Shown one piece after another: positions 32,649 to 39,053 of a DNA stretch of 39,053 bases. The stretch is from Acidimicrobiales bacterium (GTDB taxonomy: Bacteria > Actinomycetota > Acidimicrobiia > Acidimicrobiales > JABEUL01). The stretch covers positions 1 through 39,053 of the forward strand of contig DAHXLF010000006.1 of NCBI GenBank assembly GCA_027371755.1, written 5' to 3'. The notes below the pieces were generated by a model. That model had not been told where the DNA came from. It saw nothing but the letters and a program-made list of their open reading frames with translations, and did not search any database. Position numbers and translations under genes: made by a program. How positions within the stretch are numbered: position 1 is the first letter of the stretch; each line of letters opens with the position of its first letter.

Positions 32649-33347
32649 TTACTTGGTTTTAGAAATTATATCTGACAAACTTTTAAAGTCAGGTGGCCAC
32701 CCGATAATTATCCAATGGACGTTTAGATCAACCAGTGATTTTAAAAATGTAATGGGGCTATGGGTTAATGAATCAAAAGGCCCAGACCAGCTTATTTTGA
32801 TAGCGTTTGAAATTGATTTTATGAAATCGATATCTTTGTCCCAAACATTTAATCCTATGTCTAGTTCGTGTGCCAATTTTTGAATTAGAGGACCCGAACC
32901 GCCCAACCAAAGGTCGGGTATATTGGGTTTTAATCTTTCGGTTAGTTCCGTCAATGCCTTAATTCGATTTTCAAATGTCAGTTCGGTTGCCGATATGAAT
33001 GAATCTTCGGGTAAAGATTTCTTGTCACCCGCACCTATCGAACACAAAAATCTCGCATTGTATAATTTATAGAGTGTAGCGAGTTTGGAAAACGAAGATT
33101 CAACCCCGCGTGCAGTAACTCGCAACACTATCGGTCCGCTAAATAAGGTCGATGAATTATTTAAAACTGTCGCTGAAGCTATTAAAGAATCCAATGCAGG
33201 TTTTTCGGGGTGACCGTGTGGCCAAAGGTGATCAAAGAAAAATATCCCGTCAATTCCAATGGATTCGGCTCTTTTAATGTAGCTATGCAGTTCATCAAAT
33301 GATACAATGTGTCCCGGTGCTAAAAGTCCAAATTTAACCGTTTGCAT
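32649..33347 (-). CDS. luciferase-like monooxygenase family protein
   Basis: Most likely a 232-residue TIM-barrel protein of the flavin-dependent luciferase-like family. It starts at the ATG at 33347 (MQTVKFGLLAPGH); the open frame runs further, to 33410, but that part only repeats the ROK gene's end in another frame. RAESIGIDGIFFFDHLWPHG and the KPNIPDLWLGGSGPLIQKLAHELDIGLNVW segment are family features. It is shorter than most members (about 300 aa), so part of the barrel may be reduced. The start overlaps the ROK kinase stop by 14 bases. The substrate and cofactor (FMN or F420) are not readable, though F420 would fit an actinobacterium. Confidence 0.68.
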   Translation of the reverse strand: MQTVKFGLLAPGHIVSFDELHSYIKRAESIGIDGIFFFDHLWPHGHPEKPALDSLIASATVLNNSSTLFSGPIVLRVTARGVESSFSKLATLYKLYNARFLCSIGAGDKKSLPEDSFISATELTFENRIKALTELTERLKPNIPDLWLGGSGPLIQKLAHELDIGLNVWDKDIDFIKSISNAIKISWSGPFDSLTHSPITFLKSLVDLNVHWIIIGWPPDFKSLSDIISKTK

Positions 33348-34341
33348 AGGAAATCGAAGTTGATTTGAGCGATACAATCGCTGCACCGACTGCACCAGCA
33401 TTAGCACCATTGGCCGCAGGCACTATTAGCGGTAAGAAGTCGTTGTTTTGAGAGTATTTTTTAAAGCTTTCATAAAGGGTATGTTCGTAGTATCTAAAAT
33501 CCTTGACAATTCCACCACCTAATACTATTAGTTCAGGTGCCAAAATAGAGTTCACTGAGCTGAGTCCAAATCCAACCCAGTCCATCATGGATTCTACCGA
33601 TCGGACTGCGGTTTCTTCGTTCTGAATATATAGTTCCATTACGGCTTGACCGGTAAGCGTCGTACCTAATTCCTGTTTGATGGATTTTTCGAAGTCTAAT
33701 TTGGCAAGTCGCAAAATCTCAGGATTTGACGTTCTTTCATGATTTTTAAAAAATTCATAGTATAAAGGCAGCGTCGAACTTGCGGCATAAGTTTCCCAAC
33801 ATCCTGATTTTCCGCAAACACAAGGATTGCCGTTTTTTGTGACTGCCATATGTCCGATCTCACCGATAAATCCTCTGTGTCCTTTTAAAAAATTGCCGTC
33901 GGTTATTATTGACCCACCAATGCCAGTGCCAAGAGTTACCATAAGTACGTTGTTCTTTCCCTTGGCGACACCAGTAACCGACTCGGCGATTAAGGCACAA
34001 TTGGCGTCGTTTTCGACTTTCAAGGGGCAGTTGAAGTAGTCTTTGAGCTCCTTGGCCAAATTGTGACCATTTAGTGATGCGATATGGGGTGAGAAGCACA
34101 TAGTATCCTGGTCATCCACCATACCTGGAAGTCCTATGCCTATCGACCTGATCTGAACCTTTGAAGTTATCGATTCAATGGAATCGGTAATCGTCGGGTA
34201 AAGTGAATCAAGCTTGTCTGAAACGGCGGACATACTGCTTTTTACAATTTGCAAACTTTCAGAATCAAGTAAAACTGTATTAAGTTTTGTGCCGCCTACA
34301 TCAACTCCGACAATATACTCGCTGTCTTTTGAAGTCGACAT
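33334..34341 (-). CDS. ROK-family sugar kinase (glucokinase-like)
   Basis: An ATP-dependent glucokinase-type enzyme of 335 residues. VGVDVGGTKLNTVLLD is the phosphate loop, IGIGLPGMVDDQ and KVENDANCALIAES the sugar site (Asp as base), and VTLGTGIGGSIITDG, GHRGFIGEIGHM and CVCGKSGCWETYAA complete the ROK signature with its zinc-binding Cys cluster. AAVGAAI near the end closes the ATP fold. There is no N-terminal DNA-binding domain, so it is a kinase rather than a ROK repressor. The next gene downstream in the transcript overlaps it, and the SRPBCC gene lies just upstream. Confidence 0.88.
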   Translation of the reverse strand: MSTSKDSEYIVGVDVGGTKLNTVLLDSESLQIVKSSMSAVSDKLDSLYPTITDSIESITSKVQIRSIGIGLPGMVDDQDTMCFSPHIASLNGHNLAKELKDYFNCPLKVENDANCALIAESVTGVAKGKNNVLMVTLGTGIGGSIITDGNFLKGHRGFIGEIGHMAVTKNGNPCVCGKSGCWETYAASSTLPLYYEFFKNHERTSNPEILRLAKLDFEKSIKQELGTTLTGQAVMELYIQNEETAVRSVESMMDWVGFGLSSVNSILAPELIVLGGGIVKDFRYYEHTLYESFKKYSQNNDFLPLIVPAANGANAGAVGAAIVSLKSTSISYANG

Positions 34342-34357
34342 TAAGGTGTTAAAACTG

Positions 34358-34795
34358 TTATTTGGACTCGGCTCTTGCCTTTAAATCGCGTAAGGCGCTA
34401 TTTATTATTAGTGTCTCGGCACGCCTTTTTATAAACCCTGGAATAGGAATCTTTAATTCGGCTTCCAATTCATAGGTTATTCTGGTTGTCGAATCGGTTT
34501 CATCAAACGTATAACTTCCGTCGAGCTTATTTGTGTGGTCTCCACTGGTCTGGACCCATCTGAGTTTGTTGGGTAGTTCAGAATAATCGTACTTGAGGGT
34601 ATAGTTGGTAGAGCGCCCAAAGGCTGCCGCCCGAAAGGTAACTTCGTCGGGACGACCTTCGCTATCAGTCGATAGAATCCTGACTTCTTTAATATCACTT
34701 ATCCATTCAGGATATCTCTGAATGTCGGTTACTACGTCTAGGCATTTCTGCAAAGAAGCATTTACTTGAGCGGTTTCAGTAGCTATCTCCGCCAT
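34358..34795 (-). CDS. SRPBCC (polyketide cyclase/START-like) protein
   Basis: A 145-residue helix-grip protein with the family start EIATETAQVNASLQKCLDVVTDIQRYPEWISDIKEV (cavity helix and the PEW motif) and the long final helix FIKRRAETLIINSALRDLKARAESK. An unusually good Shine-Dalgarno site, AGGAGGT at 34799-34805, precedes its ATG. The ligand is unknown; close relatives bind lipids or polyketides, or act in lipid transfer. It lies 16 bases upstream of the ROK gene, so the two are probably co-transcribed. Confidence 0.83.
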   Translation of the reverse strand: MAEIATETAQVNASLQKCLDVVTDIQRYPEWISDIKEVRILSTDSEGRPDEVTFRAAAFGRSTNYTLKYDYSELPNKLRWVQTSGDHTNKLDGSYTFDETDSTTRITYELEAELKIPIPGFIKRRAETLIINSALRDLKARAESK

Positions 34796-34909
34796 GGCTA
34801 CCTCCTAATTTAATTGAATATTCGCAAAACATATAATGGTATTGAATTGATTATTGTGGATTTAAAGGTTTTTATTAATTATAGATTAAACAGTATGAAC
34901 CATATTTGT

Positions 34910-36043
34910 TTATTCGCCTAAAAATAAACTAAATTGATTACTTAATTTATCGTAGTTAAAAGTATTTTCGGTTCGAATTCGAGCTTGGCTAGATATTTTA
35001 GTTATTATATCGGGTTGATTGAACAAAAAATTAACTTTACTGGCTATATCGACACTTTGATGGTTCGGTCGAATAAGGTACCCTGTGTTCTCGTCGTCTA
35101 TAGCTTCAGAGGAGCCACCGGATTGGCCTCCGATTTGAGGTAGACCAGAAGCTGCCGCTTCCAAGAATACAATACCAAAACCTTCTTGTTCTAAGTCGAA
35201 CCATCTGTTTTTACAGGCCATGACAAACACGTCACCCGATTGATAGATCTCAGGAAGTTCGTTATAACTAACCTTTCCGATCATCTTTACGGGCCAACCG
35301 TAGCGTTTGTTTATCCTCTCTAGCCTCTTTTTATCCCGCCCCTCACCGCAAATTACAACCTCCAATTCCGGTATCTGCAATTTGAGCTCATCGGCAGCCC
35401 TAATTAGTGCGTCCATTCCTTTTCGTTTAACTAAACGAGATACGCTGATTACAACAAAAGCGTCTTTGTTAAGACCGAATTTTTCTCGTGCAGCCAATCG
35501 TTGGTCTTTCGTAGCCGGTCGGAATCTCTCTATATCCACCCCGGGCGGTATGTTAATTACTTTTGCTGTTGAATTATTCTCGGTCAGTGTTTTAAATTCA
35601 TTAAACGGATATATTCCGGCTGCAATAACATATTTACTGTTTTTAGAGATCGTCTTTAACAAGTGCTTGGTTGCAAATAATCTTGCATAAATTGTAAGTT
35701 CAGCACCGTGAACGATGTAGCCATAATCAAGTCCAGCTTTAGTTAAGTCTTTAGATATTAAACCCAGCGGGAAGATCGGATCTATTAATATTAACGATGA
35801 GTCGAATGCCTTTGATTCTTTAACAACAAAGTCGGTAAGTTTTTTTGTTGGAAGTAAAACTTTAGAAGGGTATCTTATTATTTTATAAGGTTGTGTCTTG
35901 TCAAATGCCTCGGCACCAGGGTATTTGGACGTTATGACAACAAAAGATCTAGGATCTAGGCGTGAATAGATTTCGTATAAATAAGATTGTATTCCTCCGA
36001 TTTTAGGAAAGAAATCATTTGTTAGTAGAATATGTTTTTTCAT
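34910..36043 (-). CDS. GT4 glycosyltransferase, PimB-like
   Basis: A 377-residue GT-B fold glycosyltransferase. The start is MKKHILLTNDFFPKIGGIQSYLYEI, the acceptor-side loop of GT4 enzymes. The nucleotide-sugar half has VSRLVKRKGMDALI and VICGEGRDK. The EX7E-type motif EQEGFGIVFLEAAASGLP marks it as retaining. The full pattern is close to PimB-type phosphatidylinositol mannosyltransferases of actinobacteria, acting at the inner membrane face. Annotation stays at glycosyltransferase level, since the acceptor is not certain. It is a single gene between terminators and promoter space. Confidence 0.85.
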   Translation of the reverse strand: MKKHILLTNDFFPKIGGIQSYLYEIYSRLDPRSFVVITSKYPGAEAFDKTQPYKIIRYPSKVLLPTKKLTDFVVKESKAFDSSLILIDPIFPLGLISKDLTKAGLDYGYIVHGAELTIYARLFATKHLLKTISKNSKYVIAAGIYPFNEFKTLTENNSTAKVINIPPGVDIERFRPATKDQRLAAREKFGLNKDAFVVISVSRLVKRKGMDALIRAADELKLQIPELEVVICGEGRDKKRLERINKRYGWPVKMIGKVSYNELPEIYQSGDVFVMACKNRWFDLEQEGFGIVFLEAAASGLPQIGGQSGGSSEAIDDENTGYLIRPNHQSVDIASKVNFLFNQPDIITKISSQARIRTENTFNYDKLSNQFSLFLGE

Positions 36044-36131
36044 TTTGATTTTAAAGTGATGAACTTAAAAGATCATCCATATTTATTTAAAGTTATGAAG
36101 CTCTAACAAAAAGAATAATTTTAAAAAGTTT

Positions 36132-36163
36132 TATAGTAACTTTGAACCTTCAAAGTTACTATA
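36132..36163. terminator. perfect 15-bp inverted repeat after fumC
   Basis: TATAGTAACTTTGAA and TTCAAAGTTACTATA are perfect complements with CC between, at 36132-36163. It lies about 60 bases after the fumC stop. On the minus strand a weak T tract (ACTTTTTAAA) follows. It is a terminator candidate, although the stem is AT-rich, and it could equally be a palindromic protein site for the glycosyltransferase promoter. Confidence 0.5.
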
Positions 36164-36220
36164 GCTTTACGAAAAAAGTTATAGTCATTGAAAGGAAGCA
36201 TATTCAAAGCTAACAATTAT

Positions 36221-37630
36221 CTATTTTAAAATCCCACCTTTTGTCATTGATAGCACATCTAAGGCCTTATCTACCTCTGCTTCTGTAAGAAGTCCTTCTT
36301 CCAATACAATCGTCCGTATATCCTTGTTTTCCGCCAATGATTTTTTAATTACTTTTGCGGTCGCCTCATATCCAATGTATGGGTTGAGGGAAGTACCAAT
36401 GGATGGCGACGATAGTGCATAGGTTCGGCATTGTTCAACGTTGGCCTCAATGCCGTCAATACATTTTGTAGCAAAAATTCTCGAAACATTGGCGATAAGC
36501 CTAATTGATTCAAGAAGGTTTCTACCTATTACCGGCAGCATTACATTAAGCTCGAGATTTCCAGCTGCGCCTCCGAATGCAACTGCGGCATCATTACCTA
36601 TTACTTGGGCTACAATCTGGCAAACTGCCTCAGGAATAACCGGGTTTACCTTTCCGGGCATTATAGATGATCCGGGCTGAAGATCTGGCAGATGAATTTC
36701 TCTTAAGCCGCATTTCGGTCCAGAGGACATCCATCTTAAGTCATTGGCAATTTTATAAAGCGAAACGGCTATTGTTCTTAAAGTACCCGAGGCTTCGACC
36801 AGTGCGTCTCGTGCTCCTTGGGCCTCAAAGTGATCGCGAGCTTCCACCAAATTCAAGTTGAGATTGTTATTTAATTCAGCGATGACGCCTTGGGTAAATC
36901 CAGCGGGAGTATTTAAACCTGTGCCAACGGCGGTTCCTCCAAGCGGAATCTCTTGAACTCTCTTGAGAACATCATTCAGACGTTCAATCCCGATCGATAT
37001 GGCTGTGGCATAACCGGAGAATTCTTGTCCCAAAGTGACTGGAGTAGCGTCCATTAGATGGGTCCTGCCTGATTTAACCACTAATTGAAAATCATTGGAT
37101 TTGTTTCGAAGGCTTGACGCAAGTAGCTCGAGGTTTGGAATCAGCAATTCCTTAATTTCCACCGTTGCGGCTATGTGAATCGAAGACGGAAACACATCAT
37201 TAGAGGACTGAGAGGCATTCGAGTGATCGTTTGGGCTAACTGTTTTCCCGAGCTTTTCGCTAGCCAAGGTTGCCAAAACTTCATTTGCATTCATATTGGA
37301 AGAAGTCCCCGAACCCGTCTGGTATACATCCAGCGGAAATTGATCCAGAAACTTGCTGTTAATTATTATCTCGTCTGCAGATTCAATAAGAGCATTTGAA
37401 ATTTCCGATTCAAGAATTCCTAATTTATTGTTAACGGCTGCTGCGGCCTTTTTTATGTTTATTAAGGCGATAACTAAGGCTTTTTCAATTGTGGTTCCCG
37501 ATATTGGGAAGTTTTCAACTGCTCGCTGAGTTTGGGCCGCCCATTTGGCATCTATAGGAACCTTAACATCTCCCATCGAATCGTGCTCTACTCTATATTC
37601 GTCGGTTTGGTTTTCGTTTAAATTAATCAT
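36221..37630 (-). CDS. fumC: class II fumarate hydratase FumC
   Basis: A TCA-cycle enzyme interconverting fumarate and malate, active as a tetramer in the cytoplasm. The ATG at 37630 gives 469 residues. The N-terminal [29 protein letters not shown] and [23 protein letters not shown] define the class. [21 protein letters not shown] and [12 protein letters not shown] follow, and the catalytic loop is [11 protein letters not shown] (residues 320-330). No Shine-Dalgarno sequence is seen. It is divergent from the surface-domain fragment, whose open frame begins inside the fumC 5' end. Confidence 0.95.
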   Translation of the reverse strand: MINLNENQTDEYRVEHDSMGDVKVPIDAKWAAQTQRAVENFPISGTTIEKALVIALINIKKAAAAVNNKLGILESEISNALIESADEIIINSKFLDQFPLDVYQTGSGTSSNMNANEVLATLASEKLGKTVSPNDHSNASQSSNDVFPSSIHIAATVEIKELLIPNLELLASSLRNKSNDFQLVVKSGRTHLMDATPVTLGQEFSGYATAISIGIERLNDVLKRVQEIPLGGTAVGTGLNTPAGFTQGVIAELNNNLNLNLVEARDHFEAQGARDALVEASGTLRTIAVSLYKIANDLRWMSSGPKCGLREIHLPDLQPGSSIMPGKVNPVIPEAVCQIVAQVIGNDAAVAFGGAAGNLELNVMLPVIGRNLLESIRLIANVSRIFATKCIDGIEANVEQCRTYALSSPSIGTSLNPYIGYEATAKVIKKSLAENKDIRTIVLEEGLLTEAEVDKALDVLSMTKGGILK

Positions 37631-38014
37631 CAATATAAAAAGGTACTAGAAATTTCTACCCAATATTTTCAAAAATGGAATTTAGCTGTGGGAGGTAAAA
37701 CGCTAACATCAACCAATCCCACCGATACCTACAGTATTCCAACTTCAACAGTACCGTCTAATGCGGTGGCCATAATGTCTAATGTAACCGTAACAAATAC
37801 TACTGCTTGGACCTTTATAACAGTATGGCCGGATAATTTAACAACGGAAACCATAACTTCAGACGTCAACTGGACTGGAGCAAATCAAACTGTAGCAAAT
37901 GCCGATAATATTACACTGCCTCCTATAGGATCAACAAACCAAGGAAAGATTAATCTAACCAATGCATTTGGATCAACAAATCTAATCTTGGATGTATACG
38001 GTTACTACGCTTAG
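37622..38014 (+). pseudogene. fragment of an extracellular beta-domain protein
   Basis: The frame is open from 37622, and no convincing start exists (first GTG at 37688). The C-terminal 110 residues match the repeating actinobacterial surface domain that reads VPxNAVAVxxNVTVTN, FxTVWP, then a GxTVAN-type strand and the terminal ILDVYGYY. Here these are STVPSNAVAIMSNVTVTN, FITVWPDN, NQTVANADNI and LILDVYGYYA. The usual RLLDTR opening of the domain and any signal peptide are missing, so this is a 3' remnant of a larger secreted protein joined to the fumC upstream region. Confidence 0.7.
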
Positions 38015-38276
38015 AGTGTTTAAGTACTGTTATTTGACCATTAAGCCAACTTCACATAGTGAGTGAATTTGTATTTGGATTGACTTAAGTTTATGATCAA
38101 TACATACGGAGCTATCTACGATATAGCTGCTTGACTAATTCTCAACCTTACTTCATGAAGCTATTGCGCCAAGATTGCTTTTAAGTTGTCATTCGATTGA
38201 AACCTTCTGTGTCAACCTTGATTGGGACAGTTATTCTTAAAAAATATCAGAGCAAAGAGGGCACAAAGTAAGAAGA

Positions 38277-38520
38277 ATGTTGGAAACATACAACAACGAG
38301 ATGATAAATGGACTGGTGGCTGAACCAGATTTACTAATATGGGAATTTGGCAAGAAAAGGAAGTTCTCTGCAGACTTCAAGCGTTCAGCAGTTGCTTATT
38401 ATGAATTGCTGCCAGAAGATGGATCAAGGGGTGCTTATTCGTGACGAGCAGGTATCAATTCGTCTCTGATGAGAAATTGCCGAGAAGTGAAAACTCACCG
38501 CATAGGAAGAAGTCCAGTCA
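38277..38520 (+). pseudogene. frameshifted IS3-family orfA fragment
   Basis: From 38277 a frame reads 55 residues ending in GKKRKFSADFKRSAVAYYELL, then DGSRGAYS and a stop at 38442. Just beyond, another frame continues with AGINSSLMRN and REVKTHRIGRSPVSGPK. Together these match an IS3-group OrfA helix-turn-helix protein (RxFSxEFKxxAV, then RxGIxSSLxxxWR), with a frameshift near 38440. The conserved Trp is replaced by Cys. The orfB transposase is not present. Confidence 0.65.
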
Positions 38521-38528
38521 GTGGTCCC

Positions 38529-38601
38529 AAGCATCTTAACTTATTAGCCATATCTGTACTACGCAGTCTACAAAGCGGTCACCAAAGAAGTTAAGATGCT
38601 T
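38529..38601. repeat. 14-bp perfect inverted repeat with 45-bp spacer
   Basis: AAGCATCTTAACTT (38529-38542) and AAGTTAAGATGCTT (38588-38601) are exact complements. It adjoins the IS3 relic and may be what remains of an internal deletion, or a second element's ends. The sequence between the arms is not coding. Confidence 0.7.
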
Positions 38602-38726
38602 ATTCAGAACTCTAGAGCTCTCCTAAATCCCTCTACGATAATGAGCCTTTACTGTTATGTACTCGTTAGTAACTTACTATCATCCGCTTGTCAGAAAGCG
38701 AGTGAATTGTAACTGTCGATTGTAGT
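38602..38726. other. short non-coding stretch
   Basis: Nothing recognisable. It probably contains the 3' untranslated part of the small minus-strand gene that ends at 38727. Confidence 0.4.
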
Positions 38727-38906
38727 CTAGAGATTCTTTCCAGTTTCTTTAGAAGGTGGGCGAATTGGTTTTTGCCCTTTCTCAATGTAACTAATCAAGT
38801 CATAATCCACTTTGAAAGGTGGAGGTTTCGGTCGCTCAACATCTTCAGAAGTTGTTGGTGGACTGTCCTGAGTTTCTTTAGATTCAGATGTGCTCATATC
38901 CTTCAT
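38727..38906 (-). CDS. 59-aa proline-rich small protein, unknown
   Basis: The frame starts at the ATG at 38906 behind a strong AGGAGA ribosome site (5-base spacing) and gives 59 residues: an acidic, Ser/Thr-rich start (MKDMSTSESKETQDS), then ERPKPPPFKVDYDLISYIEKG and a basic, proline-containing end (RPPSKETGKNL). The motif VDYDLISYIEKG, flanked by prolines, looks like a short binding element rather than a fold. I do not recognise a family. It starts 10 bases after the stop of the small membrane-protein gene, which implies an operon. The longer ORF in the opposite direction is a shadow. Confidence 0.65.
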   Translation of the reverse strand: MKDMSTSESKETQDSPPTTSEDVERPKPPPFKVDYDLISYIEKGQKPIRPPSKETGKNL

Positions 38907-38916
38907 TTTCTCCTAT

Positions 38917-39039
38917 TTATAATTTTACGCTTGATATTGAGATTAGAACAATAGCTAGCATTAATGCAGCTAAAGCAACTTTAATCAACCAGCCCTTTTT
39001 CACAAGAAGCCGAGAAATTTCATCTACTCTCGATATCAT
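38917..39039 (-). CDS. 40-aa single-span membrane protein, possibly 5' incomplete
   Basis: From the ATG at 39039 it encodes 40 residues: MISRVDEISRLLVKKG, a transmembrane stretch of about 21 hydrophobic residues (WLIKVALAALMLAIVLISISS), then VKL and a stop. The frame is open to the window edge, so either this ATG or an upstream one outside the window is the start. A positive N-terminal half favours N-inside topology. With the 59-aa gene it forms a two-gene cluster, perhaps a membrane anchor and a soluble partner. No family is recognised. Confidence 0.55.
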   Translation of the reverse strand: MISRVDEISRLLVKKGWLIKVALAALMLAIVLISISSVKL

Positions 39040-39053
39040 AGAGTCTAATATAA

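Noticed and set aside
33348-33410. Upstream start for the luciferase-like gene
   Set aside because: The extra 21 residues come from the overlapping ROK gene in another frame and do not resemble the family N-terminus.
38772-38954. 60-codon plus-strand gene
   Set aside because: It is antisense to the two small minus-strand genes, one of which has a strong ribosome site.
1-39053. Defence system or prophage
   Set aside because: No restriction, CRISPR, toxin-antitoxin or phage structural gene is recognisable; accessory content is limited to IS relics.

Overview
The window looks like chromosomal DNA from an AT-rich member of the Actinomycetota, possibly Acidimicrobiia-like. The grounds are a SufS/SufU iron-sulfur pair, a mycothiol-isomerase-type DinB-fold protein, a PimB-like GT4 glycosyltransferase, a fragment of an actinobacterial extracellular beta-domain, and ISL3, IS607 and IS630 relics. 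The class assignment is inference; no rRNA or tRNA gene is present to support it.

Layout. (1) 1-2.6 kb is an insertion-sequence graveyard. An IS630 transposase cut by the window edge lies against a 5'-truncated ISL3 transposase, a decayed second IS630 end, the tail of an IS21 istB gene and the IS21 terminal repeats. (2) 2.9-18.5 kb is a minus-strand anaerobic (early cobalt insertion) cobalamin locus. Transcription order is cobT, cobO, cbiA, then a neutral-ceramidase homologue, then cbiL, cbiF, cbiD, an IS607/TnpB relic, cbiET, cbiGH, a 2[4Fe-4S] ferredoxin, cbiC and cbiX. Together these cover cobalt chelation, most of the corrin ring methylations and contraction, a,c-amidation, corrinoid adenosylation and activation of the lower-ligand base. 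cbiJ, cbiP, cbiB, cobU and cobS are not in the window. (3) 18.8-23.3 kb, plus strand and divergent from cobT, holds an NCS1 permease fused to a PfkB kinase, followed by an FGGY sugar kinase. (4) 23.4-28.7 kb holds a membrane diguanylate cyclase, an 0.8 kb non-coding region with two different tandem repeats, a DinB-fold protein, a lipoprotein and a metallo-beta-lactamase-fold hydrolase. (5) 28.8-31.3 kb is sufC-sufS-sufU without sufB or sufD beside it. (6) 31.4-37.6 kb, minus strand, holds an AlaC-type aminotransferase, a luciferase-like protein, a ROK sugar kinase, an SRPBCC protein, a GT4 glycosyltransferase and class II fumarase. (7) 37.6-39.05 kb is another decayed zone: a surface-domain fragment, a frameshifted IS3 orfA, a long inverted repeat, and two tiny minus-strand genes at the right edge.

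The most interesting items are three. The first is the one-polypeptide transporter-kinase next to cobT, which suggests uptake of a nucleoside-like or vitamin-like compound coupled to its phosphorylation. The second is the ceramidase homologue inside the B12 locus: it keeps the zinc ligands but has Ala where the family has its catalytic Ser, and it has no signal peptide. The third is the cbi operon broken by a TnpB-type element.
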